Positions 20,645 through 22,073 of a stretch of DNA of 22,073 nucleotides are shown here, piece after piece. The notes under the pieces are model-generated. The model ran no database searches. It saw only the letters and a list, made by a program, of their open reading frames with translations, and was not told where the DNA came from. Location: the NCBI GenBank assembly GCA_014925825.1, contig JACGCK010000463.1, positions 1 to 22,073 on the forward strand, given 5' to 3'. The stretch comes from Pholiota molesta. Lineage: Eukaryota; Basidiomycota; Agaricomycetes; Agaricales; Strophariaceae. Numbering within the stretch: position 1 is the first letter of the stretch; the number at the start of each line of letters is the position of its first letter. Position numbers and translations under genes: made by a program.

Positions 20645-21193
20645 GCCTTGTAATGTCCAGGCGAAAGCTGGGGGGACTGCTTGGTGTAGTTGCAATTCTC
20701 GAGGTCCGGAAGCGAAGGTACTTAGTTAGCTCACATGTACTGGGATAACTTTCGGGACACGGCGCTCTGGGACGGGGCAATGCTGTGTATAATACTATCA
20801 CTATCACTATCACCTTTATGGACTGTATTCACAAATTTCATCCAATTTTACAGTGTTGCATGGGATTGTACGGCTACAAGACAGAGAATACGATGGAATT
20901 CATTTGTAAAGTTTTTCGCAAGCTTTCCAAAGACTTGTAACCTCGCGTAGGATTCCAGCTCAACAAACCCTTGTAATGATCACTTACATTCTTTGTCATT
21001 CTAATGGATTTTATTATAGAACTGCCTTGCAAACGTCAGAAGTGTTCCGAACATTTTACGGTGATTTATGACATTGTGTAAAGCCTCTGTTACCCTACGT
21101 TTGTGACCAGTGTATGGGATCTTAGTAGAACATATTGGATTCCCTCATCTAGTGTACTAGAGAGCGCTTTTTTTGGCGATGAAGCTGCGCCTA
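20645..21193. other. Non-homologous insert upstream of the duplicated block
   Basis: Homology to the left locus stops at 20644 but briefly resumes at 21194-21223 (GCTGCGCCCATGCAAGCCCG), matching 10748-10781. The left locus has only about 18 bases between the two matching parts, the right locus about 549. Within the stretch I see no gene, terminal repeats or coding frame of note. It is either an insertion here or a deletion at the left locus. Confidence 0.45.
20794..20811 (+). repeat. Microsatellite (ACTATC)3
   Basis: Three perfect ACTATC units followed by a partial one, inside the stretch with no homology to the left locus. Confidence 0.8.
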
Positions 21194-22073
21194 GCTGCGC
21201 CCATGCAAGCCCGTCAAATACCAAATGATTTCTCTGATTTTGATCATCTTCTTGGACGTTAGTCTTTTGAAGAAGACCGTAAAGCAAGGAGATGCATCAA
21301 AAGGGATTACTTGATAGCACTTTCACCGGAAGCTCCAAGGAAGCTCCTCCCCATCTTTAATCAACGAGAATGGAGGATTGTCCAGCAAAGAAACGTCCTT
21401 TCATCAGTATTGTTGCAATGTTAACTGGACAAAATGAGGTTGTGTGAGTAGTCCTGCGACGCCCTGCACTCGCCCTACAGTCTTCCCTGATGGCCCGAAG
21501 GTCATAAACTTGAACCCTCTCCCAATGCTGTTTCCAACTTCGAGCTAGAATCTATTCCAGAATTTTTGATACCAATATTGTAGAGAGCTTTTTCTGCTTT
21601 GTAGCTAGATTAGTTACCAGTAATGACAATAAACTAAGTAGTAATGGCACTGCTGACCGAACAGCTTAATGACTTTACATGATTATGATTTCAGTTACAG
21701 CATGTACACCGACGATAGTTCGATGACTCAACAGTTGAGAGCATCCTAAAATTATTTGCAGCTACTGAGTAGAGACAATACCGTCTTGTTCTATGGGATA
21801 GTAGAGTTAGTCACTTTACCATACATGTAGTTTAACAGATATTTAGTGCATACCGATGTAGTCAATTACATCACCCCCAACCAAGGTCTGCAAGGTTGTG
21901 AGGTATGACTCCGGATTGTTAGAGAAGCCCTAACAGATAGCGCCCATGTAAAATTGAAGACTTGTAATCGCAGGCAAAAAGAACCTACATTCAAAATGCC
22001 GCCGTCAAGGTCAAAAGCGGTCTTGACCGTCCCACCTAGCGATACATACCCACTCAGTGAATATTCATGCATG
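21194..22073. other. Right-edge region, no firm gene
   Basis: Apart from the 30-bp match to the left locus at its start, this AT-rich stretch shows no recognisable gene. At the extreme right the minus strand is open from 22072 (MHEYSLSGYVSLGGTVKTAF, then DLDGGILN) to a plausible donor GTAGGT near 21994; an acceptor CTTGCAG near 21889 would then add TLVGGDVIDYIGMH and a stop. This could be the end of a gene entering from the right, but the signal is weak and no family is recognised. Confidence 0.3.

Noticed and set aside
1..22073. tRNA, rRNA and CRISPR features
   Set aside because: I looked for B-box-like GGTTCGANTCC sequences and for regularly spaced direct repeats with unique spacers and found none that hold up; the repeat arrays have homologous, not unique, spacers.

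Overview
The window looks like nuclear DNA of a mushroom-forming basidiomycete (Agaricomycete-like fungus). The reasons are dense GT-AG introns of about 48-60 nt with CTGAT/CTCAC-type branch points, an ammonium transporter split into ten exons and closest in remembered motifs to basidiomycete AMT proteins, pyrimidine-rich promoters, and long S/P-rich disordered proteins. No bacterial, phage or CRISPR features were seen.

Layout. 1-1073 (-) is the open, proline-rich N-terminal exon of a gene that runs off the left edge. 1074-4586 is mostly non-coding and carries a cluster of GATAAG sites. 4587-6560 (+) is an AMT/MEP/Rh ammonium transporter with a two-base frameshift in a CT run of exon 4. 6561-7295 is a gene-free gap between convergent genes. 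7296-10721 (-) is a seven-exon gene for a roughly 1022-residue protein with an RGG box, a long disordered middle and a C-terminal NTF2-like domain, which suggests a role in RNA binding or RNA export. 10722-10988 is a divergent, pyrimidine-rich promoter. 10989-13740 (+) is a GC-rich block with a convincing first exon followed by degenerate tandem repeats and many intron-like segments; its gene model is unresolved. 13740-16350 is largely empty apart from a short repeated motif. 16351-18060 (+) holds a small candidate gene, then an array of about 115-bp repeats that grades into a run of mini-exons separated by canonical introns. 18207-20644 (-) is a second, decayed copy of the RGG/NTF2 gene: it keeps the N-terminal exons, has lost the whole NTF2-like domain, is frameshifted, and carries an internal 326-bp tandem duplication. 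The rest, to 22073, is mainly non-coding.

The genes do not form a pathway. The themes are possible nitrogen regulation around the transporter (GATA sites), and repeated duplication and decay: a segmental duplication with copies about 9.6 kb apart, and several independent tandem-repeat arrays that involve exon and intron material. Function calls for AMT and NTF2-like rest on motif recognition by eye, and exon boundaries were placed by hand. No searches were run.
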